From Liolophura sinensis (lineage: Eukaryota > Mollusca > Polyplacophora > Chitonida > Chitonidae), in contig NC_088307.1 of assembly GCF_032854445.1 (NCBI RefSeq), forward strand, positions 5,580,001 through 5,644,000: a stretch of DNA of 64,000 nucleotides, written 5' to 3'. The position numbers and the translations under genes are program-made. The notes under the pieces are model-generated. The model saw nothing but the letters and a program-made list of their open reading frames with translations, ran no database searches and was not told the origin of the DNA. Positions 38,001 through 47,064 of the stretch are shown here, in pieces. How positions within the stretch are numbered: the stretch's first letter is position 1; each line of letters starts with the position of its first letter.

Positions 38001-41000
38001 CCAGTTATACATCTGTTCACTCTGACCCACCGGATGACAGGTGATGTCATCGTCGTCGTTGTGTAGGTCGTAGTCATGGTTGCGCTAACTGCTGACTCAG
38101 CACTTGCATGTCCAGAGCCAGTTGTAAATTGTGATAGATTGTGTGGAATGATCTTACTCAACAGTGGAATCATAGCACCAGATTCATTCTTATTTCTGGG
38201 TTTTAGCAGCTGTTTTAATTTTACATCTGATTTAGCCTCATTTTTTTTTTGTTTTTTCTTTTCTTTTCCAACTTTTTTACTGCTTGTAAGTATAGCCGTG
38301 CATGCTCAGGCTGATATTATGGGCAGTTGATCCTGTTCATTTCTAGTAGTTCTTTCTCAAGCTGTCATTCTCTTACTTCATTGTCTAAAGCAATACCTCA
38401 AAGGGTGCTTGATGCAATGTAAGAGGCTTTAGTTCATCCAGTGTTAAGAGATGAGTGAATTCTTACAACAACAGAACAGTGTCCCTTTTTAATGGGGCAT
38501 TGCGCTATATGACTTGATGTTGCCTTAGTATGGGTTGATCTTGCCTGTGAACGAGATGATGTTGCCTTAGTATGAGTTGATCTTCTCTTTGCATGAGATG
38601 ATGTTGCCTTAGTGTGGGTTGATCTTGCCTGTGTATGAGATGATGTTGCCTTAGTGTGGGTTGATCTTGCCTGTGTATGAGATGATGTTGCCTTAGTGTG
38701 GGTTGATCTTGCCTGTGTATGAGATGATGTTGCCTTAGTATGAGTTGATGTTCCCTGTGTGTGAGATGATGTTGCCTTAGTATGGGTTGATCTTGCCTGT
38801 GTATGAGATGATGTTGCCTTAGTATGAGTTGATGTTCCCTGTGTATGAGGTGATGTTGCCTTAGTATGGGTTGATCTTGCCTGTGTATGAGATGATGTTG
38901 CCTTAGTGTGGGTTGATCTTGCCTGTGTATGAGATGATGTTGCCTTAGTATGAGTTGATGTTCCCTGTGTATGAGATGATGTTGCCTTAGTATGAGTTGA
39001 TGTTCCCTGTGTATGAGATGATGTTGCCTTAGTATGAGTTGATGTTCCCTGTGTATGAGATGATGTTGCCTTAGTATGAGTTGATGTTCCCTGTGTATGA
39101 GATGATGTTGCCTTAGTGTGGGTTGATCTTGCCTGTGTATGAGATGATGTTGCCTTAGTGTGGGTTGATCTTGCCTGTGTATGAGATGATGTTGCCTTAG
39201 TATGAGTTGATGTTCCCTGTGTATGAGATGATGTTGCCTTAGTATGAGTTGATGTTCCCTGTGTATGAGATGATGTTGCCTTAGTATGGGCTGATCTTGC
39301 CTGTGTATGAGATGATGTTGCCTTAGTGTGGGTTGATCTTGTCTGTGTATGAGATGATGTTGCCATAGTATGGATTGATCTTGCCTGTGTATGAGATGAT
39401 GTTGCCTTAGTATGGGTTGATCTTGCCTGTGTATGAGATGATGTTGCCTTAGTATGAGTTGATGTTCCCTGTGTATGAGATGATGTTGCCTTAGTATGAG
39501 TTGATGTTCCCTGTGTATGAGATGATGTTGCCTTAGTATGAGTCGATGTTCCCTGTGTATGAGATGATGTTGCCTTAGTATGGGTTGATCTTGCCTGTGT
39601 ATGAGATGATGTTGCCTTAGTATGAGTTGATGTTTCCTGTGTATGAGATGATGTTGCCTTAGTATGAGTTGATCTTGCCTGTGAACGAGATGATGTTGCC
39701 TTAGTATGAGTTGATGTTCCCTGTGTATGAGATGACATTGCATCTGCATGATTTGTTTTGGACAATGTGATTAATACATGTATAATCAGGTGTAATATTG
39801 TTCATTATCAAGGCATTAAAAGAAAAGACATCTGAGGACCAAGTGTACATATTCATCAATAAAGTCTCCAACTGGAAAACAAATGAAAAACATAACCATT
39901 CATTTTTGTGATGTTACAAAACTAAGATTTTGCAGTTCAAAATACACATAAAGAGTTATCCAACATGCCTTTCTCCATTTACCCTAATTCATCAACCTCT
40001 TTGCATAAGAAAGAGCAACTTACAGTACAATTTAGGCACCTTTTTCATTTGATTTTGGAGGTAAAACTGCATTGGTTGGGTTGGCTGAGTTTAGGGTTTC
40101 CCAAAAATTAGGATTTTATCAGTCTACACAGAATAATGACATCAGAATATGCTTAAACATACTCCTTGCTAACATGCAAAATAGTTGAATTATTTAATGC
40201 AGTATGTGTATTTCCACCCTTTAGTTACGCTGCATGTTGTCTTTTCTTTAAGATTACTAAGGGCTGTGCGTGGTTTTACTTGTGACTTCCATGTCAAAAG
40301 CAAGCTGGGGAAGATTGCTGTCTTGTTATCTGATTTCAAAGAGCTGCGATTTTGTTCACAACATAAAACTTCCCTTTGCAGTGTTTCCAAGGTAACTGTG
40401 CGTCCCAAAGAGGTAGTGACGAGTCAGAGTCAGGTTGTGACTTCCCACCATAAGACGGTGGCTAAGGGACCCAACTCAGAGCTGTGTGAGGGAGCTGACC
40501 TCTCCCGTGTTGAGTAAGTCTCCTGCTCCATCCGACACTGTATCAATGGTTTGTTTGCAAGCCTCTATTTCAACAGAATCTGAATGTATTCCATTAGGTT
40601 CACCTCGCAGAAATCCAGCACAAAATATAGCACTAGTCTACAAAGCTGTTGCTGCAAGTGAAGGTTTTAATGCATGTACCTTATCTGCTCAACCTTTTTA
40701 CATGTGAACGAGCAACTTTCAGTGCACATTTTTTTTTTGACTTTGGAGATGAAACTACATTGGTTGGCTTGGCCAATTTCAGGGCCTCAGAAAAAGAATA
40801 ATTTTATCAGTTAAAACAGAATAATGACTTCAGAATATATGTGAATAAACATGTTGTAAACATGCAGAAAGGTTGAAGAATTACAGCAGTAGTAAACAAA
40901 TTTTGTGGAATCCATGTTAATCAGTTTAATCATGTTAAACTCTCATGTTCATTGGTCCAAAGGAGGTACAGTGGTTAGGAACTGGAAATTTGAGCTGTGA

Positions 41001-41695
41001 CATTTGGTCATTTTGAAAATCAGTTTTGTGACTTCACCTGATATACTGCATCGTCTTGGTGGAAAATGAAAAGCCTGGGTGTTTTTTTGTTTTTTTTTTG
41101 GCTCTTCCATGCCAGGCTGTTTTCCTCTGTAAAAATGAATGTGTGCAGTGTGATTTGGTATTTAGCTCATTGAAATTTTTTTCTCAGATGGTATTACAAT
41201 TCTGTGCATTTGTTAGTCAGTTCTTCAGGTCATTCTGTTCTGTATTGATCTTAAAATCAAACAGTGGCATGTACATATTAAATATAGACACGACATAAAA
41301 ACAAATAGGCCTTTCAAATTTGACAAATGTCTTTCTATTTAAGAAATATCAAGAATAAGATGAGCTCTGTTTAGTATTCTTGCCGTTAAGCTTGAACTCA
41401 ACAGCTATATTAATTCAGTAACCACTAATGACACTTTTGTCATTGAAAATGAATAATTGCCAATAATGTTTTTTTTTTTGTCAGGCGCTATGGTGTGGTA
41501 ACCAATGGACCTAACAGAAATCTGCGCAAGGGACCAGACCCCAGCCGTGTGAAGGGGTCCCAAGGGGCCAAGGGACATGACCCCAGTCTGTGTCGGGGTC
41601 CTCAGCCCGAGCTTCATCAAGGTCCTCAGCCTAACCTGTGTCGTGGACCAGCTACCATTATCACAGCCTCTCGCACGCTCATTTCACAGGTGTAA
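17275..41695 (+). CDS. WW domain / Gln-rich / triple CUE-like / GPxPxL-repeat protein, 603 aa
   Basis: Fifteen exons join in frame: 17275-17360, 19920-20010, 23174-23497, 28435-28532, 28915-29133, 29559-29629, 30292-30355, 32638-32708, 33358-33493, 34303-34331, 34707-34836, 36490-36597, 36652-36693, 40382-40513, 41485-41695 (1812 nt). The 42-nt exon at 36652 can be skipped without frame loss (589 aa). The 29-nt exon at 34303 has a weak donor (GTTTGT) but is needed for the frame. Order: WW domain (about 14-45, W18 and W41), Gln/His/Tyr-rich block (about 60-167), CUE/UBA-like modules at about 178-217, 251-290 and 342-383, a Ser/Pro/Arg-rich stretch, and GPxPxL repeats (about 517-590). WW domains bind proline motifs and CUE modules bind ubiquitin, so an adaptor in ubiquitin signalling is a reasonable inference. 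I know no named family with this order. There is no signal peptide; the protein is probably cytosolic or nuclear. Confidence 0.8.
17361..19919. other. Intron 1 of the WW/CUE gene
   Basis: No exon is seen. It contains a family B SINE at 18158-18481. The rest is AT-rich unique-looking sequence. Confidence 0.7.
18158..18481 (+). mobile_element. SINE family B, near full length
   Basis: It has a decayed tRNA-like head (GATCCAGGATCAATCCTTGA near a B box), then AGAGGAAGTTGTAACTTCC, GGCATTCAGCATGAAGG, AATGGCTCGGGCGGGGCGGC and ATATGACTGAAAAATTGTTG. The 3' end is AACCCCAAGCACTCACTCAC. Copies or fragments lie at 24385 and 56805. Confidence 0.8.
20395..20590 (-). mobile_element. MITE-like repeat family D
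   Basis: It carries the family landmarks on the plus strand: TTTGGAGACAAAACTACA, ATGGTTGGATAGATCGT, CTACACTGCCTTCAGAATAT and GCTTGAATAAACAACC. The ends are decayed here. Confidence 0.65.
22125..22350 (+). mobile_element. tRNA-headed repeat family C
   Basis: GCAGGTTCAAACCCGGTCTT gives a good B box. It is followed by GATCCTCTCGCTCTTGAAG and GAAGACCACTTGTCTTC. An inverted relative lies at 62200-62345 with the same order of landmarks. Confidence 0.6.
22800..23060 (+). repeat. Dispersed repeat family E
   Basis: TTTTACGGGAAGAATGAAAA, GAAGATGTGGACTATCCCAG and GTGGATTTTCGGTTTTAATT recur in the same order at 33060-33300, and in part at 13125-13275. Confidence 0.6.
23174..23497 (+). CDS. Gln-rich exon of the WW/CUE gene
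   Basis: This 324-nt phase-0 exon encodes 108 residues: a block of Gln, His, Tyr and Pro, then MKTMAQQYIAGQGQGFYDQ and a second Gln-rich part ending ATQEEESSFVE. Two acceptor CAGs six bases apart (exon starting at 23174 or 23180) keep the frame. All three plus frames and both minus frames are partly open here because of the CAA/CAG repeat; only this frame fits the flanking phases. Confidence 0.82.
24385..24632 (+). mobile_element. SINE family B, 5'-truncated
   Basis: It begins at CTTGGCATTCAGCATGAAGG and follows the 18158 copy through GGCTCGGGCAGGGCGGCTTA and TATGACTGAAAAATTGTTAA to AAACCCAAGCACTCACTAAA. Confidence 0.85.
24831..28145 (+). repeat. 61-bp satellite array, about 54 copies, in intron 3 of the WW/CUE gene
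   Basis: The unit contains ATGACCGATGACCTGTTCAT, TTCATCACACAGTTGATG and TTTTGACTTGTTTTGTCTTAG. Single-base variants (ACA/GCA after CTTAG, CAC/CAT before CAG) are shared between distant copies, as expected from unequal exchange or conversion. Each unit ends in a pyrimidine-rich TTTTGTCTTAG that resembles a 3' splice site. In the host frame (phase 0) it would be followed at once by a TGA. Confidence 0.97.
28435..29629 (+). CDS. CUE-like modules 1 and 2 of the WW/CUE gene
   Basis: Exons 28435-28532, 28915-29133 and 29559-29629. Module 1 reads VVKQLQAKFPTCP followed by IRRTVER and ends EVFGY. Module 2 reads VVQKLKSEFPKAE, IRDILAL and ends KSMGY. The F-P pair and the spaced hydrophobics fit the CUE/UBA three-helix fold. 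A Ser/Pro/Arg linker separates them. Both modules carry a phase-2 intron at the same aligned site, after IRRTVE and after IRDILA. Confidence 0.8.
30622..31046 (+). repeat. 25-bp minisatellite, about 17 copies, in an intron of the WW/CUE gene
   Basis: The unit is CTGTGTGAGTTACAGGCCAG plus TTCTG, with CCAG/CCGG, GGC/GTC and GCT/TCT variants mixed along the array. Each unit contains GTGAGTTACAG: a 5' splice-site hexamer abutting a 3' splice-site-like ACAG. Confidence 0.97.
33060..33300 (+). repeat. Dispersed repeat family E
   Basis: GTTTTACAAGAAGAATGAAT, GGAAATGTGGACTGTCCCAG and GTAGATTTTCGGATTTATTT match the copy at 22800-23060. The repeat ends close to the exon at 33358. Confidence 0.6.
33358..33493 (+). 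CDS. CUE-like module 3 of the WW/CUE gene
   Basis: The exon encodes LVAGLAREHPNLDKTIVELA and then ETADNNIQKARDMLTFMY. It aligns with the other two modules (H-P in place of F-P) but has no internal intron. The acceptor is preceded by a GTT repeat (about 33341-33355) on the plus strand. Confidence 0.8.
34128..34262 (+). mobile_element. SINE family A, 3' fragment
   Basis: GGTTTCCCCCGGGCTCTGCT, ATATAATGCTGGTCGCC and CACCAATCAAATAAATAAAT are kept. It lies between the exons at 33358 and 34303. Confidence 0.8.
35002..35226 (+). mobile_element. SINE family A, near full length, diverged
   Basis: The tRNA-like head GCCACCGTGGCTGAGGTGGG and the B-box-like GAGTTCAAGTTTAGC are followed by a shortened body and CACCAATAAATGAATC. 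Confidence 0.8.
36209..36254 (+). repeat. 23-bp direct duplication
   Basis: ACAGTTCC(G/A)ACTGTAAAATGG occurs twice in a row. Confidence 0.7.
36490..36693 (+). CDS. Alternative exon pair with 54-nt intron, WW/CUE gene
   Basis: Exon 36490-36597 (Ser/Arg/Lys-rich, RDQGRSPSPYKTKGDNQ) and the 42-nt exon 36652-36693 are separated by a 54-nt intron (GTATGT ... CTATTCCAG). The intron is a multiple of three and has no stop in frame. If retained it would add 18 residues, mostly hydrophobic (SSFVVLFFLSLFLY), resembling a membrane segment. Skipping the 42-nt exon also keeps the frame. Confidence 0.55.
37127..37330 (+). mobile_element. SINE family A, 3'-truncated
   Basis: GGCTCTGTGGCCGAGGCGGT and TGACCCAGGAGTCTCCCACC form the head. 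The body ends abruptly at TCCCACCATAATTTTTT. Confidence 0.75.
37738..37892 (+). mobile_element. SINE family A, 5'-truncated
   Basis: It starts at GTACGTGGGAAGGTCTGCCA, runs through CACCATAATGCTGGCTGCC and ends AACACCAATAAAGTAAAATA. Confidence 0.8.
38511..39741 (+). repeat. 42-bp satellite array, about 29 copies, in an intron of the WW/CUE gene
   Basis: The unit contains GATGATGTTGCCTTAGTATG, then AGTTGATCTTGCC and TGTGTATGAGAT, with two main variants (GATCTTGCC and GATGTTCCC) interspersed. The length is 14 codons and there are no stops on the minus strand in two frames. This yields minus-strand open frames of 443 codons (38434-39765) and 414 codons (38505-39749), with HTKATSSHTQARST-type and RQHHLIHRQDQPIL-type repeats. 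Two frames staying open at once, in an intron, argues that this is satellite DNA and not a gene. Confidence 0.95.
40003..40196 (-). mobile_element. MITE-like repeat family D
   Basis: Landmarks on the plus strand are TTCATCAACCTCTTTGCATA, TTTGGAGGTAAAACTGCA, TTGGTTGGGTTGGCTGAG, GTCTACACAGAATAATGA and GAATATGCTTAAACATACTC. It ends ACATGCAAAATAGTTGAATT, roughly inverse to the start. Confidence 0.75.
40382..41695 (+). CDS. C-terminal GPxPxL-repeat exons of the WW/CUE gene
   Basis: Exons 40382-40513 and 41485-41695 encode TVAKGPNSELCEGADL, then NGPNRNLRKGPDPSRV, HDPSLCRGPQPELHQ and GPQPNLCRGPA. This is an irregular 8-residue repeat of the form GPxPxLxx. The protein ends SRTLISQV at TAA 41693-41695. 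A donor-like CAG|GTGTAA overlaps the stop, so an alternative further exon cannot be excluded. Confidence 0.8.
40683..40882 (-). mobile_element. MITE-like repeat family D with terminal inverted repeats
   Basis: It starts CTGCTCAACCTTTTTACATG and ends CATGCAGAAAGGTTGAAGAA, an imperfect inverted pair. The interior carries the same landmarks as the 40003 copy. It lies in the intron between the last two exons of the WW/CUE gene. Confidence 0.8.
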
Positions 41696-42229
41696 ATCTG
41701 CACCTGTCGCAGCTGTGCAGCTGGTCAGGTGTATGCACTGGTGTGCCTGGGAACGGTATATGTCAGACTGATAATACTTGAGAGGTGTGCAAATACTTTG
41801 GTCATCATGGTGGAGTGGTAAACTGAGCACTCTTTCACCTGGTTCTTGCTGAAATGCCATATTAAAGCAGGGTTTGAATTAGAAAACAACACTTTTGTGC
41901 ACTGCACTCAGAATTACAAAATGGCTGCACCAGTAAACATATTTTGGGTGCACTAGCTAAAAGTGCACCCATAACTTTTTGAATGCTGTTAAAGTCATGT
42001 TTCCCTGTATTTCACCCTTAATGTTTCAACCCACTAGTCTCATTCTGATCTTCTCCACCCTCAGTATTAGTGCTGCATCTGTGACATAAAATAGTTTCAC
42101 ATCCTAGTATTTGCTCATGTGTTCCTGCAAGTCTGAAAGGAATTTCAAAGTTTGATCACTCTGTTTGTTGGCCAAGATCTTTTTGTGTGATTGGCTAGGA
42201 AATGGGTAGTGTATGTACTTGATCACTCT

Positions 42230-42235
42230 AATAAA
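42230..42235 (+). promoter_or_regulatory. Candidate poly(A) signal AATAAA, WW/CUE gene
   Basis: This AATAAA lies about 535 bases after the TAA at 41695. A later one lies at 43178-43183. Either could end the mRNA. Confidence 0.4.
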
Positions 42236-42941
42236 CTGTAACAGTATGTGTATGTTGAATATGGCGCTCTTAAAACAGCTTTACTAGGAATCATAATCTC
42301 CAGGTTACCTCCCTTTACCCCTACACTGTTTACCTCCCTTTATCCCTACATTGAGGTGTTAAGAATGCATCATAACTCTCAAATGTACATAAAAATCGAC
42401 CCAGCTCTGCCCAGAAATTGTAATTGTATGATCTGTGTTTCGGCTAAATTTGATACAAATTTGTTAATTACTCATGATTTTGTCTTACCGGTACTTTTCA
42501 GAAAAAAACATAGACAAACTAATTCTTAGACAAACTGGTGAGAACATAGCATTGGCAAAACTTGCTAGTGTAAAAGGGAATTAATTCTGCAAAGTTCTGA
42601 AATGTTACAGATGCTAAGCTAAATTTTTGCTTGCAGATGTAGGTTTTGAACAAATTGTACATGTATTCTTTGGATTGTTAAGCTTTTGTCATGATAGTTT
42701 GCTTTTGCTCAATCACACAGCATAAGTGAAATCATATAACTTATGATTTTTTCATCAAAATTTGTATTATTTTTGTCATATTTTTTCCCATGTTTCACTT
42801 ATTAATTATTCCACATGTTTATATTAAAACAAAGGTTTTGTTGTTCGGTAGTTCCCTGTGATATTTGTTTCCCTGGAAAGGGATACTCCTCTGTATAGTT
42901 TCGCAATTGGCCTTTACATAGCCATTTTAAAATTATTCCTT

Positions 42942-43131
42942 GAGTTCAAGTCCAGCTCATGCTGGCTTCCTCTCCAGCCGTACGTGGGAGGGTCTGACAG
43001 GAACCTGCGGATGGTCATGGGTTTCCCCCGTGCTCTGCCCGGTTTCCTCCCACCATAATGTTGGCTGCCATTGTAGAAGTGAGATATTCTTGAGTAGGGC
43101 ATGAAACACCAATCAAATAAATGAATAAATG
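42942..43131 (+). mobile_element. SINE family A, 5'-truncated inside the head
   Basis: It begins at the B-box-like GAGTTCAAGTCCAGCTCATG, keeps GTACGTGGGAGGGTCTGACA and GGTTTCCCCCGTGCTCTGCC, and ends with the (AAAT)n tail. Confidence 0.85.
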
Positions 43132-44417
43132 GTTTCTTCTTTTCTTAGTTTGTGTCGTCCTGACATGAAGGACTTCAAATAAAATTTTTATGCAGTGTGC
43201 TGCGATGGAGTCCCTCTCCTTTCTATGTTCATATCTCCTTTAATTCTAAACTTTACAATTATCATTTCACAGCTATGCTCATAAATGCCTTAAAATGTTT
43301 ATACAGATGAACAATATGAAGGCTAGTTGTGAACAAGACAAGGTTCTGCAAACGGTTGAAAGGTAAAAAATGTACAGTAGTGACTGTTCATTCAAGCAAG
43401 TTTTGGGAGCATTGAGGGGAAGTAACTCTGACAGTGTATCCTAATACCAAATTAGCCCAGATCTAAGCCTATGTCTGACGCTGTGATCCTTACATGTTAT
43501 TTGTACGTGGCTGTCATGTTTCCCCATATTAGGAGTTTGAAATGACACATCAGAAGGCTCCAAATTCTATGTGGCACAATGCTTTACTTGACTGGTACGG
43601 TCCAGATGTAAAGATAGTTCACATAATGTTGCCAGGCAGTGGGGACATTATGTAAGTCGCCAATGGTTTTACTGAAGTGGTTAAAAGATCACGATTCTTG
43701 GAATGGTATAATTATTCAAGAGACGTTTCGATCTTTGATTTCTAATTTTATAAAATTTATTTACAAAAGGACTGAGAAGAATGTTTTCGACAAGTGTTGC
43801 ATTTTATTCCTGTGGTGTTAAGTTTGTGAGGGCATATTTGCTAAACAAGTCAGCTTTTTGTAATTAATTACAGATTTCTTCTATCACTCTTACATAGTTA
43901 ATACATGTGTATAATTTTCGTCCTTCCTGGCCACTTTTGTGGAAAATTTGTCCTCCTGTTTTCTTCTGTAAATGACTGATGCCTTGCAGCTACAACTGTA
44001 ATTTTCAAATTTTCATGGAGAAAAATCTTGTACAAACTTGTACAGAAAGTGGTCCCAAACATTCAAACAAATTGTTAGATGAATCACCAGAAACATTGTT
44101 TTGATTTTTGTTGAGTTTGTTGCCTTCAGATTATTGTTGCAGGGCAAAACATCGCAGATGTGTATTTATTAAGCTATATGTTTACATACATGTGTTGTAA
44201 CATGAAATCCAGTCATCTAATTTTAGATCATGAACCTTGTGGTCATTGGAGTCACTGATTGGTTGAGAGTGGAGATGTGATCTGAGGTTAAATCCGATGC
44301 ATGCACATGTAGTGCTTACAATTCAAATTTTACTCAATGCTTGTATCTCGTCTAACAATTCAGTGATCAATGTGTTCTGTACTGTTAGATAGATAATTTT
44401 TATTGTTAAAAGTTTAT

Positions 44418-44600
44418 GCTGTAAATTCTTCAACATTTTCGCATGTTTGGAAGGTGATATTCAAGCATATTCCGAAGGCATTATTCTGTGTAGACTGGTA
44501 AAATTGTTTGTGAAGCCCTCAAACTGGCCAATGCAACCAATGTAATTTTGGCTCCAACTTCAACATGTGTAAAAATTGCTCTTAGATATATGAAAAGGTT
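44418..44600 (+). mobile_element. MITE-like repeat family D
   Basis: ATTCTTCAACATTTTCGCAT at the start, CAAGCATATTCCGAAGGCAT and TGTGTAGACTGGTAAAATTG in the middle, and ATATGAAAAGGTTGAGCAAA at the end follow the same order as the 62876 copy. Confidence 0.75.
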
Positions 44601-44971
44601 GAGCAAATGGGGTATTAGCAGTACTGCCAATGCTTGTATGCCAAAGCTACCATTAGCTTTAGATTTTAGATATGCACAATGCCATTCAGGCCAAACACCC
44701 AATAGATAATACAGTAACTTGTCAATCACTCATCCAGATACATACTTCTCTTATTGGCATTGAATCATAAACTTTGTCAGGTTGTTTTCAAACACAAAAA
44801 ATTTTCCACCTTCAAAAATATTATATCAGCCTTTTTTTTAATCTTTGTAAGTAGGGAACTGTTAATTTATTTATTTCATGCACTCTCTTTACTTTCAGAG
44901 TAATTGGTATGCTCCAAAACCCTGTAGTCTTAAAATGCACAAAGGCATCATGTGTGCCATTGTGTCATCAT

Positions 44972-45452
44972 AGCTGAAGAACAGCTGGTCTGCCATATTG
45001 GAACAAGTTGACACTGGCTGAACAATAGTTTGTCAGCCATATTAGAACCCAGTTGACACTGGCTGAACAAGAGCTGGTCAACCATATTAGAACCCACTTG
45101 ACACTGGCTGAACAATAGCTGGTCAGCCATATTAGGTCCCACTTGACACTGGCTGAACAATAGCTGGTCAACCATACTAGAACCCACTTGACACTGGCTG
45201 AACAATAGCTGGTCAGCCATACTAGAACCCACTTGACACTGGCTGAACAATAGCTGGTCAGCCATACTAGAACCCACTTGACACTGGCTGAACAATAGCT
45301 GGTCAGCCATACTAGAACCCACTTGACACTGGCTGAACAATAGCTGGTCAACAATACTAGAACCAACTTGACACTGGCTGAACAAGAGCTGGTCAGCCAT
45401 ACTAGAACCCACTTGACACTGGCTGAACAATAGCTGGTCAGCCATACTGGAT
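44972..45452 (+). repeat. 45-bp minisatellite, about 10-11 copies
   Basis: The unit contains TGACACTGGCTGAACAATAG, CTGGTCAGCCATACTAG and AACCCACT. It is 15 codons long and open in two minus frames (44948-45505 and 44968-45480), giving repeats like SSMADQLLFSQCQV and VWLTSYCSASVKWVL. As with the 42-bp array, two overlapping open frames mean it is satellite and not a gene. Confidence 0.95.
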
Positions 45453-46111
45453 GACATGACTTTGGCTGGTAAAGCTGCATTGCCCCGTGTGGCCGATGCA
45501 GGCAATGCCAGCCTTGTTTTGCTGTAATTGATCTGAAAAGCTATGGTTTATAATATGACAACAAAAGTTCTAACGTTATATTGGACTTAACAGTGGTACT
45601 GTAATAGATGTACATGATGTACATAAGCTTGTATTTGTGTTTTATTGTTAGATACAGTTGAAAACATTGTGGTGCCAGTCTGTGATTTGCTAAAGTTAAA
45701 CGCTTACCCTCTTTTATGTCAGTGACCAATAAACCGTGTTAAACTACTGGATAACTCTGTCGTCTTTGTTCTGTGCAATTGTGATGCTATACTTTCCCAC
45801 ATGCTAATCTTTTCATTTGTGTGAAGTCTTAGAAAAATCCATTGGCCTCCTTGGTGGAGTGATGTAATGTGCCATATTGGTTACCATATTGGTTATGTCA
45901 GATTTGTGGAGATTTGAGTGCTACAGTTTCCCCCAGGGGGCTTTCTTCACAGCTTAGTTCCTTATGGTCTCTCTGAGAATGCTTATACGGAAGAGGTGCA
46001 GCTTCAGCCTTGTTCCTGAATTATCCCGTCACTTGGTGACGGTAAACGGATGACAATGCTTGTATGTCTGTTTGCACAATCTAAAACTAGATTGTGACAA
46101 ATTTATAGTTT

Positions 46112-46262
46112 GCTCATGGGAAAGCTTGTCAGTAACTTGCCACTGGTTGGTGGTTTACTCCAGGCCTTCCAGTTTCCTCCAGCCCACCCATAAAACTGAT
46201 CGCTATTGCATGAGGGACATATTCTTGAGTATGGTGTTAACCAACAATCTGATAAATGAAGA
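46112..46262 (+). mobile_element. Degenerate SINE-like repeat (family A relative)
   Basis: CATGGGAAAGCTTGTCAGTA, TCCAGTTTCCTCC-like text, GCATGAGGGACATATTCTTG and AGTATGGTGTTAACCAACAA recall the SINE body. The tRNA head is missing. Confidence 0.5.
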
Positions 46263-47064
46263 AGGATGTTACTGACTGCCCATTGTATTGCCTGATCTGG
46301 TGTGGTTAAAAACTGATCTATCCACAGGAATTCAGGGACCATCGGTAGAGCGTGTATATTCTGTACAGGATGACAATTCCGTATAAAAACAGAGAGGAAT
46401 CTATATGCTTCTTGATGCATTTTGGATGATGAACAACAATTGCTCAAAAAAAAAAAAAAAAATCTACAGCCTGTAAGAGACATTTTGAAAAGTGAAAATT
46501 AAAATGGTAAATAAAAACAATGCAGTAAGTAGATAACATTTGAAAAATGTCACACGCATACAACTGTATGAAGAAATTGTGCATGTACATATATTTTACC
46601 CGGCCCACATACATGTGACGAATTATCTCCCTTATTTCTTCTTTACCAAGGATGGCGGGGAGTTGGCATTACAGAGAAATTGCCATTTCTCACACAGCAC
46701 ATGCTATCCAAATGTTGCAATGTAATGAGCAGTGCTAAAATGACTCAAGGTTTTAGCTATTTTCTTTACCATCAACAAGGGCAACTACTCTTGCTATCAC
46801 AATTCAGAAACTCTCCTGTAATGTTGAACAGATATTCAGAATTGCTTAACACTCTACGTTAAGTGTTTTCTAATGGATGTAGAGAGTTTGGATGCATTGT
46901 TGAGTCCTTTCACATTTGAGTTAAATTCTGAGGTATTCAGAAGTTCCACATAATTGGGAAAATGTTTGACTTTAGTCCACTAAAGGCCAAGTCTGTGTCA
47001 CTACATTCCGGTAGTACATTTCAGTCCACAACCCATGCGCATAGTCTCCAAAACACATCAGTTT

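Larger units (their letters stand above)
36694..40381. other. Large intron of the WW/CUE gene before exon 40382
   Basis: It holds a decayed SINE-like stretch (about 36890-37045), two family A SINEs, the 42-bp array and a MITE-like element (40003-40196). No exon was recognised. Confidence 0.7.
41696..47064. other. Intergenic region between the WW/CUE gene and TRMT112 (convergent 3' ends)
   Basis: It should contain the 3' UTRs of both flanking genes. It also holds a SINE (42942-43131), a MITE-like copy (44418-44600), the 45-bp array (44972-45452) and a decayed SINE-like repeat (46112-46262). No exon is recognised. The first minus-strand AATAAA I see downstream of TRMT112 is at 45641-45646. Confidence 0.7.
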
